The position numbers and the translations under genes were made by a program. A DNA stretch of 64,000 nucleotides. Source: Cymodocea nodosa (Eukaryota; Streptophyta; Magnoliopsida; Alismatales; Cymodoceaceae). Below, piece after piece: positions 44,140-57,500 of this stretch; the stretch's first letter is position 1; each line of letters starts with the position of its first letter. Under the pieces are notes generated by a model. It worked only from the letters and a program-made list of their open reading frames with translations. It did not search any database and was not told the DNA's origin. Location: NCBI GenBank assembly GCA_036874045.1, contig CM072342.1:20240001-20304000 (forward strand). The letters run 5' to 3'.

Positions 44140-46709
44140 TCACCGCTGCTGGTGAACAAGGGTGATGGCCTTCTTCTTCATCTTGGCGGCCCTGATGGAG
44201 CTGAGGACGGGCTTCAGCTTCTCGGTCAATTTTATGATGGCCAGGAAGAGCACCCTGTAGAGCGCCACCATGCCGACGAGCACGCCTAGGTCCACCCACT
44301 TGGAGTAGCTGGCGTCCACCTGCCAGATGTCGGTGAGGATCTGTTCGCCGTCAATGGTGGGAGGTTGGCCTGTTGGGACGTTGGGGAAGGTGGAGCCGGT
44401 GAACTCGTTCTTGAAGAAGCCCTGGTTGGCGTAGCGGTGGAAGGCGACGTAGTACATGGGATACCTCCACACGGGGTCGGGGAGGTCTTGGGGCAGGCGG
44501 AAGAAGCCGCCGTTGAGCATCATCACTCCCTGGATGCCGGCGCCGGTGATGATGCCCATGAGGAAGTCGGGGACGATGCTGGCCACGATCATCATGAGGC
44601 TCTCGACCAGCATCATGCAGACGTAGAGGACGAGGGCGAAGTAGACGAAGCGGTCGATGGCGTGCTGGAGGCCGACGAGGTAGTAGGCCATGGCCCCCGG
44701 GATGACGGAGACGAGGGCCAGGTAGGGCATGGAGGAGAGGGTGTTGGCGATGACGAAGGAGCTCACGCCGTAGTGGCCGTTGAGCCTTTCACGCCCGAAG
44801 ATCTGATTAAGTAGTTCACCAAATAAATTAATTGAGCATCATATATATAATAACTATTAGCAGTAGGTAGCGGGCAGGCGGTACCTTCATGTCCTCGACG
44901 AAAGATGGGAAGCCGCCGATGGCCATGAAGGTCAAGAAGGCGGCCGTGAACATGAGCATCGACCCTCTTGCCTGGTCGTGCACGCACGCATGTACGTATT
45001 CAATGAATTAATCAAAGGGGGACGGTGTATGCATATATGGATGCTGGTACGTACCTGGATGGAGCCGTAGGTATGGCCGACCTGGTAGAAGATGGTGCCG
45101 AGGCAAAGGCAGAGGGCGATGTAGATGGCGAACCTGAGCCAGTAGTAGCCGAGGTCTCTGTACATGTTGACGAAGGATCTCCTGGTCAGCACCCATGTCT
45201 GCGTCAGGAATCCCGCCTGGCTCCTCTTCCTCACCACCTCCCCCTCCGATTTGCATTTCCGTATCTCTTCTATCCGACTTTCCACCTGCCGCCGTGCTGG
45301 GTGGGTCTTGTAGGCCTCCTTCAGCACTTGGATCGCTTGCGCCGCCGTCGCATCCCCCGGCAGCAGTGCTTCTTCTTCCTTCTCCACCTTGTCGAAATCT
45401 TTGTTGATGGTTCTCAGGTAGTGGTCGGATGGATTCGTCAGGCTTGGGCATCCAAACCCGTTCGCCGCGAACAACTGCATGTTCATTCATATATAATTAT
45501 GCTGATTGATTGACTGAGATATATATATATATATATATACGTACGTCGCTGGCCATGGGAGGAGGGCCGAAGTAGATGGTGTTGCCGTAGGCGAGCAGGC
45601 AGAGAGAATGGAAGAGGCGGAAGGTTTCGCTGCTGGGCTGGTGGATGGAGGCCAGCACGGTCATGCCCTCGTGCCTGGCCAGCCCCACGATCCTGTTCAT
45701 CACGTGGAAGGAGGCGGCGCTGTCCAGTCCGCTCGTCGGCTCGTCCAGGAACAGCAGCTTCGGCCTCGTCAGGATCTCCACGCATATGCTCACCCTCCTC
45801 TTCTGCCCTCCGCTCAGCCCCTTCACCGCCCACCCCCCTATCCTCGTGTCCGCCGCGTCCACCAACCCCATCCCCCTGATCGTCTCCTCCGCCCTCTCCT
45901 TCTTCTCCTCCGCCGTCATCGAGTCCGGAAGCTGCAGCTGCGCCGAGTAGTACACCGCCTCCCTCACCGTCAGGGTCGTCATCAGGATGTCGTCCTGGGT
46001 CACATACGCCGACGTCCCGAACGCCAACCTCTGCCGCCGGCCGTTGATCAGCACGCTTCCCGTTTGCGTCGTGTCCGACGATAACCTCCCTGCGTGCATG
46101 CATCGTCGATCCAATACTTGTATATGCATGAATGTATACAATCGAATCGAATATTACATATAAATATACATACATACCGGCGAGAGTGTCGAGTAGGGTG
46201 GACTTGCCACAGCCGGAAGGTCCCATGATCGCCAGCACCTCCCCTGGCTGCGCGTAACCCGTCAGACCCTGGAGGATCGCACGCTGCCCGCCTTTCCTGT
46301 CGGGGGCGATCACCCAAAGGTCTTCCCACGTAATGTACACCCCGGTGGGCTGCTGCCCGTGGTAATCTCGACTGGCGTCCTCCGCCTGGCGTCGGTGGAC
46401 GTAAGGAGGTGGGTCGACGTCGGAATGCTGGCTTCCTAAGGGGAAGGCAGCGCCAACGCCTTCGTTGAGTTCGACATGGCCGCTGGGCTGCTGGATCTGC
46501 ACCACGGTGTGGTCGTTGTCGTCTCGACCGGCGTCCTCCACCGGGTGGAGGTATGGAGGAGGGTCGAGGTCGGGGCCACGGAAGGGAAAGGCAGCGTCGA
46601 GGCCGTGGCTGAGCTCGACTTGGCCGGTGGTGGTGCTGGGACTCCACCGTGGAACAGCCTCGGCAGCGTCGTTCTCCATGGGATTAGATGTATGGACGGA
46701 GATGGGCAT
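44140..46709 (-). CDS. ABC transporter G family half-transporter
   Basis: Five exons on the minus strand, 46709-46178, 46089-45545, 45474-45055, 44971-44885, 44802-44140, give 748 residues. The nucleotide-binding domain comes first, as in the WBC/ABCG class: Walker [10 protein letters not shown] (about residues 163-171), Q-loop region [17 protein letters not shown], signature LSGGQKRR, Walker [13 protein letters not shown] and the His switch ASIHQPSSE. Six membrane helices follow in exons 3-5. It resembles the ABCG1/ABCG11 clade, which exports cutin, wax or suberin precursors as dimers at the plasma membrane; the substrate here is inferred only. The N-terminal 130 residues contain a duplicated segment (AAFPF..DPPPYLH and AAFPL..DPPPYVH) not typical of the family. 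Confidence 0.94.
45517..45539. repeat. TA microsatellite in ABCG intron 2
   Basis: About eleven TA dinucleotides next to the donor of the second ABCG intron. Confidence 0.85.
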
Positions 46710-48585
46710 GGAGAGTAAGCTTTAATTTGATTGCTGGCTCCGATGGATGATGATGTGCTTGTGTATATATACATGCCATCGACGAGATGCACGTCCTCAT
46801 AATTATAACTAATTAATGTAAAAATAATAAGATACATATATAAGGTACGTAACACACGCAATTAATATGCTTGCCATTATAATTATTCGATCTGAAATTA
46901 AGGTTAATGGCCCATTTTCTTTCTTTAACTTGATGACTTCTTTCAAAAAAAAAAAAAAAAAAACTCTTTTCGCTGACTTTGCCAGCGGCCACTTCAATTA
47001 ATTTCGTTTTCGACGGCGTTCAAATCACTTGCCGTTGGTTTGACTTTCATTTCTTCTTTCCCATGCGTATTCAGTGATTTTTACTCTTCTTTCCTGTCAC
47101 GATTCCAAACCACACACGCACACGCATTCTCTCGATGCCAATCTACCTATCTAACGGAAAGCAAGGGAATGAATGAGTCAGATCTGTTTGTCTTAGTACC
47201 TAATTAAATTTGAAACTTAAAACTTTTGCTAAAATTAACTAGGTTGCCTATCTCATATTGATTAAAATCATCCAAACGTTGACATTGACCGACCAACCAA
47301 CCTCAGTGGACTTTAATTTCAAATTTAATTTTAAACCACCGTGTCTCCTTCATCAACTACACTGTTCTATGATAAAATGTTGTCAATACAAAAGTACGAA
47401 TCCACACCGTCTTCCTCAAACTAATAGCTGTTAATTGGTCGATACGTACGTACGTAGCTGTTATATATATATATATATATATATATATTCGGTGTTTTCC
47501 AAGAGGTAATATTGAAAGTCAACGCCGCATGCTTGGATCATGCATGACGTAGACGACGCGTACATATCATACATTGATTTTCCCACTTTCATACCGTCAG
47601 TGTCAAACATGCGATGGATGAATTGGAAACCACCACTTGCCACATTCATAGCTAATCCATGACCTCATTCATGCATGCGTCTTGTAAATTCGAAAGCAAC
47701 AAACACTCTGGAAGAGAGACAGAATGTGAAAATCATTGGCAATAGCAATAAACAAAAATGCATTCAATACATTGTTTGTTTCATTTACCTTTGTGTTCAC
47801 CGTGTCTCATTTATATTCTTTGAGCTAGCCACTTTACTCAATGTAAACCATTAAAAAAACAGTCCGAGCTTGATGTACACGCGTGATTAGATTTATGTTG
47901 CCAATCTTGAATAACGAACTTAACATGCTGCTGCTCAAACTACTAATTAATTGAGACAAAAGATATCAACACGTCCCCAAAATCACAACAAATCCATACC
48001 ATGGTTGGTATTCTAATAAACTGAAAACAAAAATACTTTGGTTCAATCTCTACACGGTTTATCAGAAAAAGCCCGGTGACAATGATTGAATGCATTGAAT
48101 TGAGTGTATGATGGTTGCTTTCCCAATAAAGGTTTTCTAGTTGTCAACAAGGTAAAAAAAAGATTGCCACAATGCAATCAATAGGTGATGAGACCCTGAC
48201 ATCATGTTAAAATATTTGGCAACAGTAACTCGCATGAATACATCATAACAGTCTATTGAGTTGAGTGTATATGTACACGAGATGATCGCGTTCTGCAAGA
48301 AGACATAGGCAGCATACTGCATTGTATACAAAACAACATGTTTCTTGCACTGTTACGATCGTCTTAGCCAGTTCGATGTCGGAACAAAGGTATGATTGTC
48401 GCCTCCCCTCTGTGAATCGCAGATCCTCTATGATACACCTTTAATGGAAAAGGAGAGATGCTCCAGCCTCTTGTAGATACAACTGTTCCAATTTTGGTTG
48501 ATAGAGATATGATCATTTAAATCTTCCATCCATGAATCATCATCACAATGTACGCCGCATGCATTAGATACACCCAGTATTTCAA
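46710..48585. other. ABCG promoter side and intergenic region
   Basis: AT-rich sequence with a poly-A tract (about 46946-46963) and a TA microsatellite at 47461-47488. The part 47000-48500 shows no coding signal. The far end is the presumptive 3' UTR of the GnTI gene. Confidence 0.5.
47461..47488. repeat. TA microsatellite
   Basis: Thirteen or so TA dinucleotides in intergenic sequence. Confidence 0.85.
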
Positions 48586-51500
48586 TTAAATGCCAAGCTG
48601 CCTGAGTGAATCAGGGCCAACAAGGAATATGCGTCTTGATGTTTGATATCGGAAAACTACGACTCCTTTGTATGCTGTTCTTGGGACCCCATCCTGCTAA
48701 AAATCCAGCAACAAGTGAGGTTTGTGGCAATTATTAATGCATAAAGCAATTAGCTTTTCCTAATAATAACTGCCTGAGGATATTACAATATGAGAAAAAA
48801 AAAATGCTCAAGACTTTTGTTTCAAAGCTTGGGAGTAACTTGGTAGTTTGAAAATCTCGTCAGCTTCGTTTCTAAATATGCTTGTAAAAAATTTACCCTA
48901 TCAACTGTAGCAGGCAAAATGATCACTAAATATCCTAGCTTTCAAACATTTCAGTTTCTAGAGGAAAACTGCTGCACCATTGCCAAAAAAACAAGAGGAA
49001 AAAAGGAAAACTACTCTATTATGCCAAACACAACTATAACAGGCTATGGAAAATATTTCACAAAGATGTTCCCGTGAAAATTTTATGAAATATGGTTAAA
49101 GAAAAGAAAATTTCCTTCCATTCTTCGAAAATTCCAAATTTTCGTGCAATCCGCTCGAAGTCTTCCTGGTCACGGTATTGGATGCGCACATCACCATCTA
49201 TGTTATATGCTTTCATTACTGCATCTCGTCCATGTACAGCCTTGGCATCTGACACCATTTTAGCCAAGTGCTTCAAGAAATTATCCTGCAAACAGCAAAA
49301 CACTCTTAAGGAAATATAACAGCATAGGTTAGCGAAGAAAATAGAAGAAAAAGGAAACCTCCGTAAGGTAGCTCAGATCCACTGACTTCCAGTCAACCTA
49401 TAATGTCAAACATTTTTTTGGTGATTAAATTTGATATTTCAGAAGGTGAAAACCTATCTAGATTCCACAATAGTGAAAGCATGCATGCTACTTACTATAA
49501 TGTCATTCAGCTTGATGGATTCGAGATATTTTTTGAAAAACTGCCCCATGCTAGATCCCTGTAAGAAGATAAAATAATAGCAGTCAAGATCCTAACCAAT
49601 AAAGTAATAGAATTATGAGGCATTTAAATACAAATAAAAAGGGTTCTAAGATCGAAGCTTCCTGAAAGGGGATCCAGTATTTTAAAAGGTTTGATACAAT
49701 GTGTTCTTATTTGTTCACTTATGAAGAAAAATTAGAAACATAATATTTACTGCCCATATGAGACCATGTACCATCTGGGCAGAAATAGAAATAGCAAAAA
49801 GTACAAACATGCTCTCCAAAGTTGTATGTCCTGCAAATTTCTGGGCGAATGAATTGCCGGTTTCTGTGTATCTCTTTTAACCTTATCCAGTCATCCCAGT
49901 AAGTATTTTAATGTCAAGGATAATTTATTTTGGAAGTAGGAAAAAGAACAAAAAAGATAATAGACAATTCAAAGAAGCATCATGTGAGGATATGCTTTTG
50001 GCCATTTTGGTGATAGCTCTTCCCATATTGATTTTGACAACATCCAACCAAGTCCAGGGAAGAAATCAGAGCGATAAAGAGCTTCTGTTATGTCAACAAA
50101 CAAGTCATATGAATATGTGTATCCCTTTAAACAAAGCCTTTTTATGTTTCCAAAAAAGAATAGAGAATTATGAACACAGTTCCAATAAAAGAAGAACCTA
50201 CTAGGATCATATACAAATTGTTTTTGGCCATTGTCATTCCATGAAGAAACAGCCATTATAGTCCTTCAGAAAATATACAAAAAAAAGAATTAAAGAAAAA
50301 ATATACTTCAAAACCATAAATATGTCTCTTCTGTGTCCTGCATACTTATCACTGTCAATCAATTTTGCTGCAGCTTCAAAATAATCAAAAAAATCAGGAG
50401 CAATTTCCATGTCATCTGTCATGAAAAATAAAAAGACGTTTGTTACAGAAGCTCCCATAAAAAAAGGTACATGGAGCGTTTTGGAAAAAGAAACCACCTT
50501 CAAGTATAATAACTCGGCTAAAATTGTGTTTGAAAAACAGTTCATCCAAGGCCCACTTGTAGTGATCTGAATAATACAATATTAGCATATTTCAAAATAA
50601 ACATGAATGGGGAGAAATGAAAAGCATGTACTTGCAATCTTGTAGTAAGCAATCAATTCTCCAGGTCTTTCTGTTTGCACTGGTCGGAAATCCAAGTGCT
50701 GCAAGTATGAAAAAAAATCCATAATGATCATAAAAAGAGCTGGTACCTATCGGAAGAAAGATTTTAAATATACTTGAAAATTGTTAAAAGCTGAAGACTC
50801 TACAAACAGTAAATTGAGGATTACAAGATATGACTACAAGAAACCAATATCAATGAAATTGAGTACCCAATTACATGCCACTAGCCAATATCACCTCTTT
50901 TCATCTAAATGGACATAGTTAACAAACAAGCAAATCACTCAAGTAGGCTTATTTGTCTACTTTATTTTCTTTCTTTCGTTTCCTTTTGTCCAATTCTTGT
51001 TCCTCCAAGTAAATAACTTCCAAAGGTTCTTCTTTGAGTCTTCTTCAGCCCACAAAAGGAAATTGTAAATAAGTCTCTCATAAAACAAAAACATGGGGTG
51101 TAACCAAACATATTTCAAGAATGCCTAATTTCACTTCCAACCGAAATAACTCAAAATCCATTATTCCACTAGCTACCTTTTCTCGACTTGGGAATACTTC
51201 CAATACATTTCTTCAAGTTTCTCTTCCTCAAATTGATGGAGAAATGTCTAGGATTTCAAGTGAAAACACGCTTTTCTCTTCTCTTCCTTTTCTCCTTCTC
51301 TCTTGAAACACCCAACAAAATGGGCCGGACTTTCCTTCCATCCATGCTACACTCTATTTATGGAGCTTGAAGGGTTTCTCTAAGGCTTAAGGGGAGTAGG
51401 GATGCTTATGCCTCTTGGTCCTCCTAGAAATTATAAAAGGATGGGTTTGACGGTTGAATTTCCTTCTATATCTCTTTATTTCAAATCCTATGTCATTATC

Positions 51501-54500
51501 TAGATTATTCCTAAAATTTCTACAAGCTTCTTGTGCCTTGAACAAGCATTGAACATGATTTTCTTACTATACCTACATGAATTACATGACATGGTGACCA
51601 CAATGCGAGCACAAAATGGAATTAAGGCTCATACTTGATGTTCAATGTGTTCACAAACTTAAAATGGTGATTAATCTTCGATATTCAATGTAAACAAGGG
51701 TTTAAAATAGTAACTCATGCCTAGTATGAGATCCATAATATGTGATTATGCACTATCCATAACTTGGTGACTCAAAAAGTGTGATGAAGCCAACAGTGTT
51801 AAAAAGAGCCATTGGGGTCATTACTTGGTAGCACTAATCAGAGATAGAGATAGGAAGCAAGTCCAGATCCAATTCATTTCTTCATGGCAGCATTGTATCT
51901 TGTTATGAGATCATGCTGTTATTAAAAAGAGCCGTTAGTTCATGCCTAGTATGAGATCCATAATATGTGATTACGCACCATCTATAACTTTGTGACTCAA
52001 AAAGTGCAATAAAGCCAACAGTATTAAAAAGAGCCGTTGGAGTCATTACTTGGTGACACTAATCAGAGTTAAAGCCATGGGAACCAAATCCAGATCCAAT
52101 TCATTTATTCATAGAAGCATCGTATCTTGTTAAAAGTGATGAACACATAGAAAGTAGCGTGATGTAATTTCTCATGTGAACTTGGTGACTTGATTTGGGT
52201 CTTGAACACAAGATCCTTGTAACCTTCTTTTCTTATACTTTTCAATAAAATGCTACCATTGCCTCTCCTCACCAACCCCACTAATAACTCCAATCGTCCA
52301 ACTATTGGGTGAGGTTGTACCAAAAAGCTCCTAATATTTCTCCCAATTAAGGACAAGCCTGATAACAATGATTCAGTTACACAAGACAACTTTATAAAGG
52401 AGGAATGCAGATATGGAAGTGAATTGGGGATGTAATTGCAAACAATGGATCAAGAAGTACATCTGAAAAAATTGATGTCAAGAATTATTTGCCGTGAGTT
52501 TAGAGTTTTAAGACTTTCATTCAAGGTTATTGAGGAGCCAAGGCACCCAGGTGACTGCCAGGGGTGCTTGGGTGCCTATGTTAATATATATATTATTTTG
52601 GAATACATATGTAAAATTATTTATATATTTTTATGTATATCAATAATAAAAAACATAAACAAGAAATGTGAATTGAATTATAAAAAATTTTAACCAATAA
52701 CCACAACATTATGATGTTTAAGAATCACAACTTATAAATTAATTTATGATAAAAGTTAATACACAATAATAAAATAAGAGATCCAAAGTCTATATGATAC
52801 TATAATAAAAGATCTTTGTTAAAAAATCTTAAAAAATACCTTGCACAATATTAGATATTTCTTAAATCCCCAACCGAATCTAACCTACAAGGTGTTGGGC
52901 GTGCCTGGACATTGCCCAGAAAACATAGCCTAGGTGCCTAAGTTAATAGGTATGCTTTCATTATTGCCTTCTGGAATTTTTGGAACGTTACATATTGTAA
53001 TATGAAGGATGATATTGTTACATATGAGGATTGGGAGAAAAAATAAAGTATTATATGCTTTCAAGATAGATCTAAGATGAGATACACGTTTTCTAATGCT
53101 GTAAAAAATGGAAAATATACATTGTACAGATTGGAAATCAAAAGATTTTTCAAATGAGGAATTTAAATATGTACTTTTGGAAAATACCATAAAGAAAAAT
53201 AAATAAATTTTATGGTTCGCATAAGTAAATCTCTTTATTATAAATATATAAATATTAATGAAAATTCTATAAAACTGCTATTTACATGACTATATTTGAT
53301 GATTCAGAATGTTAGACTATAAAATATGATTATGTATAAAAAGTTAGTGTTGCAGAGATACAAATACTTAAATGAATGAATGGTAATACTATAATAGATA
53401 AGTTAAAATTAAAAAAGTGATTTTATCAAAAATAGAGTAGGGGTCACATCAATTGAAGATACGATAAAAGAAAATTAGCTTATATGGTTTGATCATATCT
53501 TTAGGATACTAAATAATGTATTAGTTAGGAGAAAATAATTAATTAATGTAAAAGAAACTTTAAAAAAAAATCCAAAGAAGACCTAAAACTACTTTGTTAG
53601 AAATTGTGAAAAAAATTAAATTTTGGCAATTTAACTAAAGATTTGATAATAAATAGAAATACACGAAAGAAAAAGATATATGTGATCAACTCTACGTGGT
53701 GGGATAATCAGTTGGATTATTGTTATTGTTGTAAGATTATAAACAACAAAATAAGTACGAAAATAGTGATACTATAGCAATAAAAATAGTGTAAAATTTA
53801 AAATCTTAAAAAAAAAAAAAAGTCACTTAAACGACCAATAAAATAAAAACATTTTTTCCTAAGAAAATAGGAAAAAATGGCCATTTTTTCAAACCTTTTT
53901 TTCCCATTTGTCTAGGAAATGAAAATGGGAAATAAAAATGAATAAATGTAAATATATTTACAAAAATTTGAGCACCATAATCATCAAAATAGTTAAATAA
54001 AATAAATTATAATTCAATTACATGTAATACAATTTCAGAAACATATTCATTAAGTGTAATCATTACTTGAGAATAAATTCTTAAATTGAACATGAATAAA
54101 TATATAAAAGAAACAATGAAATTTATAAACAAAAAAAAAATCAAAATAGTGAAATTATATCAATGAAAACAAAAAAGAAAAAATCTAAAAATTAAAGAAT
54201 GACCATTTAAATCACCAAAAAAAAGGAAAAAATGGCCATTTTTCTCAAAAAAGGAAAAAAGTGCTTGTCTTGATGAAAATTTTTTTCCTATTTTTTTAAA
54301 AGAACAAAATGGATTAGGATGAAAAACGTTTAAACTACACTTAAACAACCATTTTTTTTCATTTTCATATTGTTACAACAATGTTGTTCTCAAGGTAGAT
54401 CCTTGAAGTGCAAGTTTTCTTGACAAATCTAAGGAAAAAATTGATAGATCTACCTAAAAAACAAAAAAAAATTCAAAACAGTCCAACAAAAGCTTAATAC

Positions 54501-57500
54501 TCCTAGTGTGTTTGCAAAGGAATTGAGAAAAAGGGAACGGAGATGAAGAGCAATGAAAGAAGAGTAAATGAAGGCAAATTGATGTCTCTGTCTTGGAGCC
54601 CCAAAAATGCAGAATGTTGATCTGACATGGTGCACATGTTGACCAACATGTGGAGTCCAAACGTTAAAAGACTTCAGTTGACACAATGTCCACACAAAGA
54701 TTCGGCAACATGACCAAAATCTTGTCCCTACTTACACAATATGATTTTCATGTTGACATTTGGTGAAGCCAACAAATGTCAATGAAGTTGAGTTTGCAAA
54801 CACGTCCCAATGTTGAATTCCATGCTCTCCAAACCTAACACTATACAAGGAATAGTACTATTTAAGAACATATATCAGTTAATCAATCTCTTAATCCCAC
54901 TTTGTAGGATTAGCCACATGAATCATTTCCTTCCTCTCGTAATAGTGTGATTTAACCCCTCAAATATATTTGATGGATAAATGATATAAAAAGAACACCA
55001 TGATGAACAACCTAAAGAAGTGTAAAAAAATCAATCTAGTAGTAACATTTTTTAATGGAGTGTATTTGACTTAATTGGATTCATAGATTGAATATTAGGA
55101 ATCAAATTGATGTATTCTAAAACAATGAATTGCGTTTAGGAATATCACCTGCATATATGTTATCTGTTTGTAGCTTAGAGCTTTATCCTTAACTTCCTGA
55201 TGTGTTCCATCCTGAATGATTGGTGAAGCATAGTGCATAATATTGAATTATGCTTTATTTTATAACCCAATGAAGAATAAGATATACAAAATAGAAAAGT
55301 GCAGGCATGGCACAAATTTTCAAAGTACCTGTGATATGAAAAGTGGAAATTTTGATGCAACTAAGTTTTGGTATCTGAAATAAGAAAACACAGTAAATTA
55401 TTTGTTGGTTGACAAGCTGATTTCACAAAAGAATGAAGAGATCTTGTTATTATTAACAAAGAAGATAAAGCAAATAACATACTTTAACACAGATTGAATG
55501 GTCCTTTCTAGGTAATCTGCCCGACTACATGACATAATCACAACTCCAGCAATTGGAACCTGTTAAAGTCCAATATGATTTGATTCCTGAGCAAAATTCA
55601 AGAATACCAAGTACACAATTGAAATACCCCTGATTCACGAAAAGTGCTCTGTGTGCTCCTTGGGTGCTTTCCTGTCAAAAGAAGCAAATGCATGTATCAT
55701 TTTTAAGAATATCCCATTCTTTTATATTACAGTAATGCATTGACATTTTGTAAATTGATGTTACAGATCATATTACATTAAAGGCAAGATATGTTCTCTG
55801 TTTTCAATATGTATGAGAAACAAATGGAAAAATTGGTAGAAGGGCTGAAGGTTTAGCCCTCACATATTAGTTTCTGTGGTAAAATGTCCAGTTGCAAATT
55901 GAGAGAATTTTGAAGAAAATCTCAAAATAAGTAAAATCCTCTCATGATCTGAATATAGCTAGAAATTATATGCTACAGGCTCGCCTCAATGAAGTGATTT
56001 TTACTTGAAAATCTTTAATACATATGGTTAACTGACAACATGTATAAATATTTATAAAATATCTATATGTATTACGAAAAATAATGAATTTAGTTAACAA
56101 TATCAAAAGATATCATGTAGAACGTTGACTTTATAAGCAAGACTGCAGAAATCTATACTATATAAATAAAAAAATAACATTAATAATTTTTAAACAATTG
56201 TTAGTCAAGTTGAGCTGGGCCCAACCGGTAATATTCAAACTTGACTTATTCGTTTAAATAAGTTTAAAATTAATTTCAAACTTATATCATTTATAATCAA
56301 TTTAATCTTGAGTCAAGCTTTTCATCAAACTGAATGGATGTCATTCAACAAACAAAGAGTAGCACTGACAACCTTATTCTTAACGATGCAATGAGTGTTT
56401 TTAAGCTAAATACTATACAATGGTACCTAAATGGAAATGAAAATAAGTATAAATTCTCACACTTTACAGGACAATCGTGAGCAAATAGGTCAGCATTATG
56501 GTGAAACGGTGATTATTTAAATGTCTTTTTATCTGAAACAATTTACTTTTTCATAAAAAGTAAAAACTAATTGAAAAACTCTGATTTACCTTTTAACTAT
56601 TTTCATGTTTTTGGAATTTTTTTGAAAATGGCCATTGCTGGGGAAAAGTTTCACCTCAATAAAAAAGGGATGAGACATGAGCTTAAATAATGTTGAATTC
56701 TCTACTTACTACCAATTAATTCTATGTCAAAATTTAACATGGTATCAGAATAAGTTCACAAACAATTACATGTAGATATATAAATAGGCCACAAGTAAGG
56801 AGTTTTGTTGAAGAAAAGTCACACCTTGGTAAAAAAAGGACAAGACCTAGACTTATATAATGTTGAACCCTCACTCACTAACAATTAGTTTTGAGTTTGA
56901 ATCTAAAAATCATTTTTATATTTTTGGGATTTTATGTTTTGAGCCATAAAGTATAATTGAATGAATAGTAGTTTTATATAATTTTTATTTTTATTTTAAA
57001 AGTATCCTCCTATCACATAATACTCCATAAACATTTCTCTACTTCTTCCATTCTACTTTAATTCTGTGATAGGAGTAGTGATGAAAGCATAAAATTAGAT
57101 GGTCATGAGATTTTTAGAAGCAAGAATTTTAGATATTTAAATAAATTAATAGGAACAAAATAGACAATTGTATTTATTAAAAGTACTATGTAATAAAATA
57201 GTATCCTTAAAATTAAGAAATATTTATAGAATGCTTATTCTCCCAATTATATTGTACAGTATAGAGTGTTGGAATTGTTAAATATAAACAATGTACAAAA
57301 AATAGTAATAGTAACATGAATGCTAAGAGGGTAAGATAGAAGCTAAGGAATGACTTCATTTGAAATCATCTTAGATCCGCCTATTGATGACAAAATGAGA
57401 GATAATCTTAAATGATATGATCACATCCATATGCCTTTAAGGAAAGATAAATTATAATTTAGGTGAAAGTAAAAGTAGAGAATGATAAAAATTACTTGGT

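Noticed and set aside
44365..46084. Plus-strand frames rich in Val/His/Glu and Pro
   Set aside because: Antisense of ABCG exons, whose conserved motifs are on the minus strand.
49050..49115. Alternative GT donor about 50 nt downstream in the last GnTI intron
   Set aside because: Using it would shift the frame of the conserved final exon ([10 protein letters not shown]), so it cannot yield normal GnTI.
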